This document shows, one piece after another, positions 7,433 to 17,302 of a stretch of DNA of 64,000 nucleotides (position 1 is its first letter; each line of letters opens with the position of its first letter). The notes under the pieces were generated by a model. It had not been told where the DNA came from, searched no databases, and saw nothing but the letters and a program-made list of their open reading frames with translations. The stretch covers positions 1 through 64,000 of the forward strand of contig CASEKF010000015.1 of the NCBI GenBank assembly GCA_949288455.1, given 5' to 3'. A program made the position numbers and the translations under genes. This DNA is from an uncultured bacterium (GTDB taxonomy: Bacteria > Vulcanimicrobiota > CADAWZ01).

Positions 7433-8242
7433 ATGGAAACGATAACGGCAGTCTATCCTTCTCGCACTAAATCAATATCCGTAACCGGAGAATATTGCGA
7501 ACTCAATTGCAGTCATTGCGGACGCAAATATCTAAAACATATGGAAAACATTTCCGACACTTTGGCAAAAGGGAAGCGGCAATATACGTCGGCTCTTATA
7601 AGCGGAGGATTGAACGACCGCGGCTACGTCTCTATAGAAAAACATATCCGTTCCATAGAAATTTTGAAAACTTGGGGCTGGAAAATAAACGCCCATACCG
7701 GACTTATGCCGGCTAGCGCAATGGAGAAAACGGCAAGCGCGGCGGACAGAATCTCTCTGGACTTTATATATGATAGAGAAACTATAGAAAAAGTATATCG
7801 CGTCGATTTTTCTCCTTCCCAGTATTTAAAAACCATTGAAGAAGTAAGAAAATTTAAAGAGCCGGACATACACCTTAAAATAGGCCTATTTGGAGGAGAA
7901 ATAAAAGGAGAATTTAAAGCTATTGACGTCTTATCTAAAATAAACGCAAAAAATTTAATTTTTCTCGTATTAACGCCGACTAAGGGAACAGCTTTTGAAA
8001 AATGCAGCCCGCCAAAAATAACCGACGTGGAAAAAACTATAGCTTTAGCTAGGGAAAAACTGCCAAGCTCCAAGCTGTCTATAGGGTGTATGCACCCCAG
8101 GGGCAAATATGCCGACGAACTGGGACTCATCTGTTTAAAACATAAATTAAATCAAATAGTTATGCCCGGAAGGAATTTTGAAAAAATGGCTTTACAATAT
8201 AACACTAACGTTATTATAAAACGGGAATGCTGCGTTCTATGA
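7433..8242 (+). CDS. Radical SAM protein, LipS1/LipS2-type lipoyl synthase half
   Basis: The protein has a radical SAM [4Fe-4S] motif CELNCSHC (Cys-x3-Cys-x2-Cys, about residues 22-29) and ends in the unusual KRECCVL. Additional cysteines (CSPP, GCMHP, CLKH) could hold an auxiliary cluster. Lipoyl synthases need such a sacrificial cluster. In archaea and some bacteria the reaction is done by two different radical SAM proteins, LipS1 and LipS2, often annotated as biotin-synthase-like. Here two radical SAM genes overlap by ATGA and a LipM-like octanoyltransferase follows, which makes that pair the best reading. I think this one is the LipS2-type member, but I cannot separate the two halves with certainty from sequence alone. 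Confidence 0.7.
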   Translation: METITAVYPSRTKSISVTGEYCELNCSHCGRKYLKHMENISDTLAKGKRQYTSALISGGLNDRGYVSIEKHIRSIEILKTWGWKINAHTGLMPASAMEKTASAADRISLDFIYDRETIEKVYRVDFSPSQYLKTIEEVRKFKEPDIHLKIGLFGGEIKGEFKAIDVLSKINAKNLIFLVLTPTKGTAFEKCSPPKITDVEKTIALAREKLPSSKLSIGCMHPRGKYADELGLICLKHKLNQIVMPGRNFEKMALQYNTNVIIKRECCVL

Positions 8243-9198
8243 AAATAGGAATTTCAGCCGGGACTGCTTCAGCCTTAGGTTTTATCAAATCACGATGCGA
8301 TTGCCCGCCTGAAACGGCGTATTTAATAATAGGAGACAAATGCAGCAACTCATGCTCGTTTTGCTCGCGCGGAAACCCTCAATCCGGGAACATGCTTTCA
8401 AGAGTTACCTGGCCAAAATACGACTTTGAAGAAGCCATAACAAAAATAAAAAACGCATATGACGATAAAAAGTTAAAAAGAGTATGTTTTCAAACGGTAT
8501 CTCAGCCTGATATAAACGAACTGCTACGACGGTTTATAATCGAAGTGCGAAAATTATCCGATATTCCTATCAGCGCTTCGATAAGCTCTTTATCGCTAAA
8601 AGATATCCAAAAAATATTCGACGCGGGAGCCGATAATATTTCTCTGCCTATAGACTGCGCGTCAAAAACGCTTTTTCAAAAAATTAAAAAGAAAAATTAT
8701 CAAAAAGTAATCGCATCAATAAAACAAGCGGCTTTAGCTTATCCGAAAAGAATCGCCACTCATATTATAGCGGGGCTAGGAGAAACGGAAGAAGAAATGG
8801 CGTCATGTCTTTCTGAAATTAATTCGCTGGGCGTAAATATAGGCTTATTTGCGTTTACTCCCATCCCTCATTCGGAAATGGCTTCGTATCCTCCTCCAAG
8901 CCTTCGCTATTACAGAAAAATCCAAATATTGAAACGGCTCGTGGAAACCGGACGTCCAGACGTTTTTTATATTAAAGAAGGAATAATTTATTTTTCCGAA
9001 AAGATATATAATTTATTAGAACAAACTAAAAATAAAGGGGCAATATTCCAAACGAGCGGTTGCGCCGGCTGCAATAGGCCTTATTACAACGAACGACCCG
9101 GAAACATTCCGTACAATTACCCTCGCAAGCCGAGCGAAGCCGAAGTTGAAAACGCGCTAAAAACCGCTCTTGGCAATATGTGGCAGCCAAATATATGA
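8239..9198 (+). CDS. Radical SAM protein, LipS1/LipS2-type lipoyl synthase partner
   Basis: The radical SAM motif is CSNSCSFC (about residues 36-43 from the chosen start). The C-terminus has a second conserved cysteine block, TSGCAGCNRPYYNERPG, suited to bind an auxiliary iron-sulfur cluster that could supply sulfur. The core region ISLPIDCAS and HIIAGLGETEEEM is typical of biotin-synthase-like radical SAM barrels. The ATG at 8239 overlaps the upstream stop as ATGA, so I chose it over the ATG at 8227. It is probably the LipS1-type half of a two-protein lipoyl synthase. The next gene again overlaps by ATGA, so all three are translationally coupled. Confidence 0.7.
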   Translation: MKIGISAGTASALGFIKSRCDCPPETAYLIIGDKCSNSCSFCSRGNPQSGNMLSRVTWPKYDFEEAITKIKNAYDDKKLKRVCFQTVSQPDINELLRRFIIEVRKLSDIPISASISSLSLKDIQKIFDAGADNISLPIDCASKTLFQKIKKKNYQKVIASIKQAALAYPKRIATHIIAGLGETEEEMASCLSEINSLGVNIGLFAFTPIPHSEMASYPPPSLRYYRKIQILKRLVETGRPDVFYIKEGIIYFSEKIYNLLEQTKNKGAIFQTSGCAGCNRPYYNERPGNIPYNYPRKPSEAEVENALKTALGNMWQPNI

Positions 9199-10124
9199 AA
9201 CAATCAATGCTAAATATTTATGATTTTATAATGACTCACTCTACGAAAATCGCAGAAGACGTGACTGAATGCAATTTCAACGAAGTAGCAAACTATAAAA
9301 ACAGCACTATAACCTTGGAAGAATCAGTCGCTACCACTAAAAAACTCATAGAATATATAGCCGAATCAATAAAAGATTTTGATTTTGAGAAGCCGCTTCC
9401 CGACGAACTGTCGGTTTATAGCGAAAACGTAGCTAATAGAAGAGCGACGTCTAATATAAACGCGATAGATCTCCTGGAAGCTATAATGCTTACAAGAAAT
9501 ATATTGTGGGACTGGATTGAAAAAAAAGGGCCGAAGATAACTAACGCTTCTACTATTTTCGCTTTAGAAAAAACGATCAACTCTATGATAGATAAATTCT
9601 CAATAGAAGTTACGAAAAAGTTTCTGAACAAACAGGAAACATTAATAAAAAAACAGGAAAATTCTTTAAAAATATGGGAGGAAGTCGTAAAAAGGACTTC
9701 TCATTTGGATTTAAAAATTCCCTGCACGGGCGAATTCGTCCTTATCGCCAGGGCCCAGGCGGAAGCGATAGCTTCTCGCCTTAATATGACAAGGGAAGAG
9801 ATAGACGATTTCGTCTTGGTAATAGGCGAAGCTTGCGACAACGCTATCGAACATGGCTTTTCAGATAAAGGGGTAGACATCCACTATATGATAATGCCAA
9901 ACGAAATAATGGTCAAAATTATAGATTACGGAAAAGGTTTTAATCCTGAAGGAAAAGGAGAAGACATACCGGATCTTATGGCCGAACGCGGCAGAGGAAT
10001 CTTTATAATGAAATCTTTAGCCACTTCGGTTAAAATTGATAGCAAGCCGGGTTTAGGTACGACTGTAACTATAACGAAGAAAAAAAATTTTACGGACAAT
10101 TCTCCTTTTTTCTGTTGCGCGTAA
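9195..10124 (+). CDS. RsbW/SpoIIAB-like GHKL ATPase with helical N-terminal domain
   Basis: The C-terminal half (about residues 170-300) is a histidine-kinase-like ATPase of the anti-sigma-factor type. Its N-box is GEACDNAIEHGF, followed by DYGKGFNP and ERGRGIFIMKSL, and it ends in a GTTVTITK strand. The N-terminal half is all-helical and resembles the RsbRD/RsbT co-antagonist N-terminal domain. No phosphoacceptor histidine domain is visible, so a serine kinase or anti-sigma role is more likely than a two-component one. The start at 9195 overlaps the radical SAM stop as ATGA; a GTG at 9180 is possible but less likely. Its place between lipoyl-assembly genes is unexplained, and no sigma factor or STAS protein is nearby. 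Confidence 0.7.
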   Translation: MKQSMLNIYDFIMTHSTKIAEDVTECNFNEVANYKNSTITLEESVATTKKLIEYIAESIKDFDFEKPLPDELSVYSENVANRRATSNINAIDLLEAIMLTRNILWDWIEKKGPKITNASTIFALEKTINSMIDKFSIEVTKKFLNKQETLIKKQENSLKIWEEVVKRTSHLDLKIPCTGEFVLIARAQAEAIASRLNMTREEIDDFVLVIGEACDNAIEHGFSDKGVDIHYMIMPNEIMVKIIDYGKGFNPEGKGEDIPDLMAERGRGIFIMKSLATSVKIDSKPGLGTTVTITKKKNFTDNSPFFCCA

Positions 10125-10127
10125 AAA

Positions 10128-10898
10128 ATGAATATTCTTAGAATAATAGAAGATCCTCCGGCTGAAGGGAGCCGGAATATGGCTCTAGACGAAAGTATGC
10201 TCAACTATTCCATCGGCTCTTCGGTAACTTCGCTAAGATTTTATTCCTGGATAAAACCAACTCTTTCCATTGGAAGAAATCAAAAAATAAGCGACGTTAA
10301 TCTGTCCGAACTTAAAGATAAAAAAATCGATTTAGTACGCCGTCCTACCGGAGGAAGCGCGGTGCTGCATGACGACGAACTGACGTATTCTATAGCAATG
10401 AGAATTCCTTCGGGCAGTTTTTCCGGAATAGCGGAGACATGCAGAATGATTCACGGAGCTATTTCCGAAGCTCTGCAAAATTTAAAAATAAACACGGAAT
10501 TTGCCGAGCCTACGTCGACTGCGCCTAAAATTTCAGATCCCGTTTGCTTTTCCATACCGTCTCAAACAGAGCTTCTTATAAGAGGCAAAAAAGTCGTAGG
10601 CAGCGCTCAAATGAGGCGAAACGGTTATCTTATGCAGCATGGAAGCATACCTTTTTCGGCTAAAACCGAACTTTTGCCTAAACTTTTTAACAATACGACA
10701 TGTAAAGCGGAAAATTTATCTAAAGGAATTGCATTAAAAGATAAAATTCAAGATTTTAAAAGATTATTCGGCGAACGTCTTGGTCAACTTATAAAATGCC
10801 GGCCAGAGTATGGAGAATATTCTTTAGAAGAAGAGATAAACGCCGAAATGTTAGAAAAAGAAAAATATAATACGAAAAATTGGACTGAAAGAAGATAA
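10128..10898 (+). CDS. LipM-like octanoyl-[carrier protein]:protein octanoyltransferase
   Basis: This belongs to the biotin/lipoate ligase (BPL_LplA_LipB) family. The acyl-binding motif reads RRPTGGSAVLHDDE (about residues 70-83). A cysteine in DPVCFSIPSQ near 140 and the downstream KKVVGSAQMRRNG match LipM-type octanoyltransferases, in which that Cys carries the acyl intermediate. It should move octanoate from acyl-ACP to a lipoyl domain, making the substrate for the two radical SAM proteins upstream. An sLpl-type lipoate ligase is the main alternative. The motif has Ser where most members have a third Gly (GGG to GGS). It starts 3 bases after the upstream stop, inside the operon. Confidence 0.75.
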   Translation: MNILRIIEDPPAEGSRNMALDESMLNYSIGSSVTSLRFYSWIKPTLSIGRNQKISDVNLSELKDKKIDLVRRPTGGSAVLHDDELTYSIAMRIPSGSFSGIAETCRMIHGAISEALQNLKINTEFAEPTSTAPKISDPVCFSIPSQTELLIRGKKVVGSAQMRRNGYLMQHGSIPFSAKTELLPKLFNNTTCKAENLSKGIALKDKIQDFKRLFGERLGQLIKCRPEYGEYSLEEEINAEMLEKEKYNTKNWTERR

Positions 10899-10902
10899 AA
10901 AA

Positions 10903-11121
10903 ATGCCGATATTTGAATACATATGCAATAACTGCGGACATTCTTTTGAAAAATTAATAAGAAGATCCGAACCTACAATAGCGTGTCCGAACTGTTCAAG
11001 CGAAAAAACGACAAAAAAACTTTCGTCTTTTGCCGTAAACGGATGCGACTCTAAAAAATCGTCCGGGGGGCATTCCTGTTCAAGTTGCAGCGGAGGACGA
11101 TGCTCTACTTGCTGCGGTTAA
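10903..11121 (+). CDS. FmdB-family zinc ribbon protein
   Basis: This 72-residue protein has the FmdB signature: MPIFEYICNNCGHSFEKL, then CPNC, forming one zinc ribbon (Cys-x2-Cys twice). A glycine, serine and cysteine-rich tail ends CSSCSGGRCSTCCG. Many FmdB proteins end in such a tail. A regulatory or metallochaperone role is usually assumed, and the biochemical function is not firmly known. It closes the operon, 4 bases after the octanoyltransferase, and is followed by a strong terminator. Confidence 0.85.
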   Translation: MPIFEYICNNCGHSFEKLIRRSEPTIACPNCSSEKTTKKLSSFAVNGCDSKKSSGGHSCSSCSGGRCSTCCG

Positions 11122-11125
11122 CAAC

Positions 11126-11165
11126 AAAATGGGCGGCTTTAGCAAAAACTGAAGCCGCCCATTTT
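11126..11165. terminator. Bidirectional terminator between fmdB-like and marC-like genes
   Basis: A 14-bp perfect stem pairs 11126-11139 (AAAATGGGCGGCTT) with 11152-11165, around a 12-base loop. The A and T flanks supply a U tract for both strands, so it can end the rightward operon and the leftward marC gene. Confidence 0.85.
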
Positions 11166-11166
11166 A

Positions 11167-11757
11167 TTAACGAACCATACCCATAAAAGTTCTAAATCCG
11201 CTCATAAACATCTGAACTGCCATAGCCGTCAAAGCCAAACCCATAAGCTTCTGTATCGCTTCCATAGCTCTGCTGCCTAAAAATTTCATCAACAGCTGAC
11301 CGACCAGCAAAGTTACGGTGCTTCCGAGCCACGCGAGAGCGAGAGCGGCTAGAGAAGCTGAAAGAGCTTCTACCTCGCTTCCCATTACCATAACCATAGC
11401 CAAGACTCCAGGTCCCGCGATAAACGGAATGGCGATTGGAACTACAAAAGGCTCTTTGTCAGCCAAGTTTTCCCCGGCAACTTCCGCAGAAGTCATACTC
11501 ATTTTAATGCCGATTAAAAAAAGGATCACGCCTCCGGTCATACTCATAGCCTCTTGCTGCACGCCCATAGCGAGCAGAATATGCTTGCCGAAAAACAAAA
11601 AAATAACCGTCAGACCTAAAGCGAAAAGACTCTCGCGGACAATAATCAATCGTTGACGCTTAGGAGTATAATCCTTTATAAGACCGGTAACTATGGGTAT
11701 ATTCCCTATAGGATCCAGCATAAAGTAAAGAGATACCGCAACGCCTATAATATCCAT
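11167..11757 (-). CDS. MarC-family integral membrane protein
   Basis: This 196-residue protein has six hydrophobic segments and the MarC/YhcN-type motifs: MLDPIGNIPI near residue 13, TGGVILFLIGIKM near 74 and VPIAIPFIAGPGVLAM near 106. The family is widespread. The original link to multiple antibiotic resistance is not supported, and the transport substrate is unknown. It lies 26 bases downstream of the secreted cyclophilin gene on the same strand and may be cotranscribed with it. Confidence 0.9.
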   Translation of the reverse strand: MDIIGVAVSLYFMLDPIGNIPIVTGLIKDYTPKRQRLIIVRESLFALGLTVIFLFFGKHILLAMGVQQEAMSMTGGVILFLIGIKMSMTSAEVAGENLADKEPFVVPIAIPFIAGPGVLAMVMVMGSEVEALSASLAALALAWLGSTVTLLVGQLLMKFLGSRAMEAIQKLMGLALTAMAVQMFMSGFRTFMGMVR

Positions 11758-11783
11758 AAGACAAACCCCAAGAATTCCTCCGC

Positions 11784-12377
11784 TTATTTATCGCCTTTAA
11801 TATAAGCTTTAATTATATACTGCTTTTCAAGAGGACGATCCATGCTGTCAGTCCCAGCGTTTTCTATCTTTCTAACTACGTCCATCCCACCTATCACTTT
11901 TCCGAAAATGGTATGTCTTCCGGTTAAATGTCTAGTATTTTCAACGCTGGTTGTTATAAAAAATTGACTGCCGTTAGTGCCCGGCCCTGCGTTCGCCATC
12001 GCCAAAAGTCCGACTGCGGCGAAAGATACGTCTTTAGAAAACTCGTCTTCAAAAGGTTTTCCCCAAATAGAATTACCCCCTCTTCCGGTTCCGGTAGGAT
12101 CTCCTCCTTGAATCATAAAATTCTTTATAACTCTGTGGAACATGGTCCCGTCATAATAACCTTTTCTTACTAAGCTAACAAAATTTTCGCATGCTTTAGG
12201 AGCAACGTCTCCAAAAAGCTTCAGCTCAATATTGCCCGCGTTCGTTTCCAAAATTACGGTTTTGCTCCACTTAGCTCCGTTTGATCGCTCCGGCTTAGCT
12301 TTATCTTGCGAAAAAGCCGTATCAGCTAAACAAAAAGCGAGAAATAAAACTAATATGCAAACGATTGTCTTTCTCAT
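11784..12377 (-). CDS. Secreted peptidyl-prolyl cis-trans isomerase (cyclophilin)
   Basis: This is a cyclophilin-type PPIase with a signal peptide ([20 protein letters not shown], cleavage near residue 23), so it acts in the periplasm on exported proteins. Catalytic and fold motifs are present: [38 protein letters not shown] and [25 protein letters not shown] lies upstream of the ATG. The upstream gene is a close relative without a signal peptide, with about 15 bases between the two, so the pair looks like a tandem duplication split between compartments. Confidence 0.92.
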   Translation of the reverse strand: MRKTIVCILVLFLAFCLADTAFSQDKAKPERSNGAKWSKTVILETNAGNIELKLFGDVAPKACENFVSLVRKGYYDGTMFHRVIKNFMIQGGDPTGTGRGGNSIWGKPFEDEFSKDVSFAAVGLLAMANAGPGTNGSQFFITTSVENTRHLTGRHTIFGKVIGGMDVVRKIENAGTDSMDRPLEKQYIIKAYIKGDK

Positions 12378-12392
12378 TATTTATAATCTCCT

Positions 12393-12872
12393 TTACGCGA
12401 TAATTTTAACGATATACTGTTTTTCCAAAGGACGATCCATTCCGTCGACAGGAGAATCTTCAATAGCTCTGACAACATCCATCCCTTCGATAACTTCTCC
12501 AAAAATAGTATGTCTACCGGTTAAATGTCTAGTATTCTCAACGCTGGTAGTTATGAAAAATTGGCTGCCATTAGTATTCGGCCCAGCGTTAGCCATTGCA
12601 AGAAGTCCTACTTTAGAGAACTTCAATTCGGGCGCAAATTCGTCTTCAAACGGACGGCCCCAAATAGATTGACCTCCGGTTCCGTTTCCTTTTGGATCTC
12701 CTCCTTGAATCATAAAGTCTTTTATCACTCTATGAAAAGTCAAGCCGTCGTAATATCCTTTAGCCGCTAGACCTACAAAATTTTCGCAAGCCTTAGGAGC
12801 CAAATCGGAAAATAACTTAATTACAATATCTCCCCTATTTGTCTTCATAGTAATTTGTGAAGAATTAGCCAT
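12393..12872 (-). CDS. Cytoplasmic peptidyl-prolyl cis-trans isomerase (cyclophilin)
   Basis: This 159-residue single-domain cyclophilin has [38 protein letters not shown] and [17 protein letters not shown]. There is no signal peptide, and AAGGAGG is well placed before the ATG. Protein and DNA are very similar to the secreted copy downstream; for example, the stretches encoding the [13 protein letters not shown] segment are nearly identical. It is the first gene of the leftward cyclophilin, cyclophilin, marC group. Confidence 0.93.
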   Translation of the reverse strand: MANSSQITMKTNRGDIVIKLFSDLAPKACENFVGLAAKGYYDGLTFHRVIKDFMIQGGDPKGNGTGGQSIWGRPFEDEFAPELKFSKVGLLAMANAGPNTNGSQFFITTSVENTRHLTGRHTIFGEVIEGMDVVRAIEDSPVDGMDRPLEKQYIVKIIA

Positions 12873-13121
12873 TCAAATTCCTCCTTAAAGATTTATAAAA
12901 AAACTCTATATTCATTCTTCAAAGCAAAAAATATTCCTTGCTTGTCAATATAGCCTTAAGGTTTAGCAGGAAATATTTAAATTTCAAAGAAAAGACTTAT
13001 CTAATTAAATTCGTCTTACCGCGCTTAATAAATAAAGAGCGATACGGCGTCGCACATAAACTCAACGTCGCTCAAAACATTAAATCAATTTTCAACAAAA
13101 CGCTCGGAGGGATTTTAAAAA

Positions 13122-14075
13122 GTGTCTATCATAGTAACAGGATCGTTAGCGTTCGACCACATCCTTAAGTTCCCGGGAAAATTTGAAGATCATATACTTC
13201 CGGATCAACTGAACAATCTTAATATCAGTTTTTTAGTAGACAATATGAAAAAAATGAGAGGCGGATGCGCAAGCAATATTGCGTATTCCCTAGCTCTTTT
13301 AGGCCAAAAATCCCAAATAATGGCGACTGCCGGCAAAGACTTTGAAGAATTTAACCAATGGCTAATCAAGAAAGGCGTAGATACGTCTCTTATAAAAATT
13401 ATTCCGGATCAATACACCGCAAGCTGTTTTATTACCACAGATCAAAATAATAATCAGATAACCGGGTTTTATACCGGCGCTATGTCCAAAGCCGGTTTGC
13501 TGTCATTTAAAGACATAGATTATAAAAATGTACAAATCGCGATTATATCTCCTAACGAGCCTCAAGCGATGGTTAAATATGCTAAAGAATGCAGAGAACT
13601 AAAAATTCCGTTTATTTTTGATCCCGGACACCAAATTCCCAGACTAACCGGAGAAGATTTAATAGACTGTATCACAGGTTCGGCCTTTACGATCATTAAC
13701 GATTACGAATTAAACATGATCGTAAACAGAACTAATAAAAAAATAGAAGAGCTCATCAAACTTACGGACTGCATAATAAAAACAAAAGGCAAAGACGGCT
13801 GCCTCATAATAACAAAAAACGAACAGATCAAAGTAAAAAGCGCAAAACCCCGAAGAATATGCGATCCAACCGGCTCAGGAGACGCTTTTAGAGCCGGATT
13901 GATAGTCTCCATTTTAAAAGGGCTGGACATTATCTCTGCCGCTAAAATATCAAACGTTACAGCCGTATACGTAGTAGAACAAGAAGCTCCGGCAGAACAT
14001 TGTTTTACTCATGAAGAATTTAAAGCCAGATATGAAGAAAACTATGAAGAGTCAATGCCAAATATCTTCGACTAA
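13122..14075 (+). CDS. PfkB-family sugar/nucleoside kinase
   Basis: This ribokinase-fold kinase resembles bacterial adenosine-kinase-like members of the PfkB family. Substrate-side motif: RGGCASNIAYSLALLG (about residues 46-61). ATP-side motif: DPTGSGDAFRAG (about 247-258), with the catalytic Asp in SGDAF. The start is GTG at 13122, preceded by CGGAGG about 11 bases away. The family covers adenosine, ribose, fructose-type and other substrates, so the substrate is not assigned. The gene stands alone and ends in its own terminator. Confidence 0.85.
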   Translation: MSIIVTGSLAFDHILKFPGKFEDHILPDQLNNLNISFLVDNMKKMRGGCASNIAYSLALLGQKSQIMATAGKDFEEFNQWLIKKGVDTSLIKIIPDQYTASCFITTDQNNNQITGFYTGAMSKAGLLSFKDIDYKNVQIAIISPNEPQAMVKYAKECRELKIPFIFDPGHQIPRLTGEDLIDCITGSAFTIINDYELNMIVNRTNKKIEELIKLTDCIIKTKGKDGCLIITKNEQIKVKSAKPRRICDPTGSGDAFRAGLIVSILKGLDIISAAKISNVTAVYVVEQEAPAEHCFTHEEFKARYEENYEESMPNIFD

Positions 14076-14106
14076 AATCTAAACTCTAAAATATAGCTTC
14101 ATTTTG

Positions 14107-14155
14107 TCCTCGGCTAAAAACTTCACAAAATCTTAGCCGAGGATTTTATTTTTTC
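14107..14155 (+). terminator. Terminator of the PfkB-family kinase gene
   Basis: An 11-bp perfect stem (TCCTCGGCTAA at 14107-14117 with 14133-14143) is followed by TTTTATTTTTT, a standard intrinsic terminator for the plus strand. Confidence 0.85.
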
Positions 14156-14258
14156 GCATAAAAATTCTTTTACGACAATATTTTACCCGTATTTTCAAAA
14201 AAATCGCTAAGCATTATATTTTGCCAAGTCAATATATTATAATTTCCACAAACAAAAA

Positions 14259-14298
14259 CGCCGCAGCGTTCTGATTGTAAGCGCAGAACGCTGCGGCG
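14259..14298 (-). terminator. Terminator of the ATP synthase operon
   Basis: A 15-bp perfect GC-rich stem (14259-14273 with 14284-14298) encloses a 10-base loop. On the minus strand it is followed by TTTTTGTTTGT, so it ends leftward transcription 71 bases after atpC. Between this and the kinase terminator I see only AT-rich sequence. Confidence 0.85.
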
Positions 14299-14368
14299 CG
14301 ATATTAATTAAAACGTACTAACAAAACGAAAACAAATCCTAGGTCTTTCTTTTCAGATCAATCAATCT

Positions 14369-14779
14369 TTATTCGTCGAGATATTCTTTTACTACCTTAA
14401 GACAGACCAAAGCCCTTTGTTCTTTAAGATAATCTTCGTCGGTCATTGAAACAGAAGTCTTTTCAGACAAAGCTTTTCTAGCCGATTCCAATTCCTGTTC
14501 GGCCAACTCGTCGTCAATTTCGTCAGGCGAGTACGCGAACGTCACTGCGGCCGTAACTTTATCTCCCGAAATAGATACGAAGCCTTCCGACATAGCCCAA
14601 ACTAGTTCTTGATTTTCAAAACGAAGCTTGCAAACTCCTGGACGCAACATCGAAATAATCGGAGTATGAGAGGCAAAAACTCCAATTTCTCCATCCCAAC
14701 CGGGCAAAAGAATATAATCTGCTTCGCCGGAATATACCTGCTCGTCTTTTGCGACAATATCTACAAAAAAACTTTTCAT
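14369..14779 (-). CDS. atpC: F-type ATP synthase epsilon subunit
   Basis: Epsilon belongs to the central stalk and can inhibit ATP hydrolysis. The N-terminal beta-sandwich (about residues 1-85) shows LLPGWDGEIGVFASHTPIISM and VSISGDKVTAAV. The C-terminal helical hairpin covers about 88-134. AGAGAGGG precedes the ATG. It is the last gene of the operon, 18 bases after atpD, with the usual F-type order beta then epsilon. Confidence 0.93.
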   Translation of the reverse strand: MKSFFVDIVAKDEQVYSGEADYILLPGWDGEIGVFASHTPIISMLRPGVCKLRFENQELVWAMSEGFVSISGDKVTAAVTFAYSPDEIDDELAEQELESARKALSEKTSVSMTDEDYLKEQRALVCLKVVKEYLDE

Positions 14780-14797
14780 AAAAACAAGCCCTCTCTA

Positions 14798-16422
<1,625 letters not shown>

Positions 16423-17292
16423 TTACTCAGACTCCTGAAGTTGAGCGGCTGCCGCCGAAACCTCCAGAATCTCAGTTGTAATAGCTTCCTGTCTGGCTCT
16501 AAAAAACTTCAGTCTCAGATCAGAAACAAGCTGTTCCGCATTTTCCGTAGCGTTAGTCATAGCTACTATGCGAGATCCATATTCGGCAAAACGAGCGTCA
16601 AGCAAAGCCGTGATGATAATTTGTTTCAAAGTCATAGGAACTATAAGATTCACAGCTTCTTCCGCAGAAGGTTCGAAAATAACATTTCCCGACGAATCCT
16701 GCTCGTCGTCGAATTCCGGCTCAAAAGGCAAAAGTTGCTTCTCCACGACAACGTACGAGGCTCTAGATTTAGCGGAAGCGTAAATAATATGCAGAATATC
16801 GAATACTCCGTCTAAAAAATCTCTTACGAGCATACTATAAAGGATATCCGCAAAATCGTCGTCGGCTTCCCAATCCTGGCGTCCCCACCTATAAGGAATT
16901 TTTCTACGATCGTATTGAAGAGTCGCCTTGGTTCCAAGCAAATAAAGAACGGGCTCGCAATCCGATTCGATACAATCGTAATATAATTCTTCGGCTTTCT
17001 TCAAAACGTTCATATTATAAGCCCCGCACAACCCTTTATCGCTTGTGACGACAAAAATGCCAATTTTTTTATGTTCCCTTTCGTCAGACATAAGAGGATG
17101 AACGACTTCTGACGTCTGCCTGGAGACTTCGCTCATTATGGACACAAGATGTTTTGTATAAGGAATTCTAGCTTTAAGCAAAGCCTCGGCTTTAGATATT
17201 TTAGAAGAAGCTATCATTTTCATAGCTCTCGTTATTTGACATATAGACAGCACGCTGGCAATTCTATTTTTAATTTCTTTTAGATTTCCCAT
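16423..17292 (-). CDS. atpG: F-type ATP synthase gamma subunit
   Basis: Gamma is the rotor shaft. The N-terminal helix MGNLKEIKNRIASV and the C-terminal NATENAEQLVSDLRLKFFRARQEAITTEI are diagnostic, and the Rossmann-like middle has VTSDKGLCGAYN. The start is the ATG at 17292, codon 9 of the longest frame, because TAGGTG overlaps the atpA stop and sits 8 bases before it, and because the family begins at MG.L. An acidic insert (DDEQDSSGN near 200) is unremarkable. Confidence 0.94.
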   Translation of the reverse strand: MGNLKEIKNRIASVLSICQITRAMKMIASSKISKAEALLKARIPYTKHLVSIMSEVSRQTSEVVHPLMSDEREHKKIGIFVVTSDKGLCGAYNMNVLKKAEELYYDCIESDCEPVLYLLGTKATLQYDRRKIPYRWGRQDWEADDDFADILYSMLVRDFLDGVFDILHIIYASAKSRASYVVVEKQLLPFEPEFDDEQDSSGNVIFEPSAEEAVNLIVPMTLKQIIITALLDARFAEYGSRIVAMTNATENAEQLVSDLRLKFFRARQEAITTEILEVSAAAAQLQESE

Positions 17293-17302
17293 ATCGGAAC
17301 AC

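Noticed and set aside
12929-12978. Imperfect inverted repeat AAATATTCCTTGC / GCAGGAAATATTT
   Set aside because: It has bulges, a 24-base loop and no U tract. It may be chance in AT-rich DNA, and I could not assign it a role.
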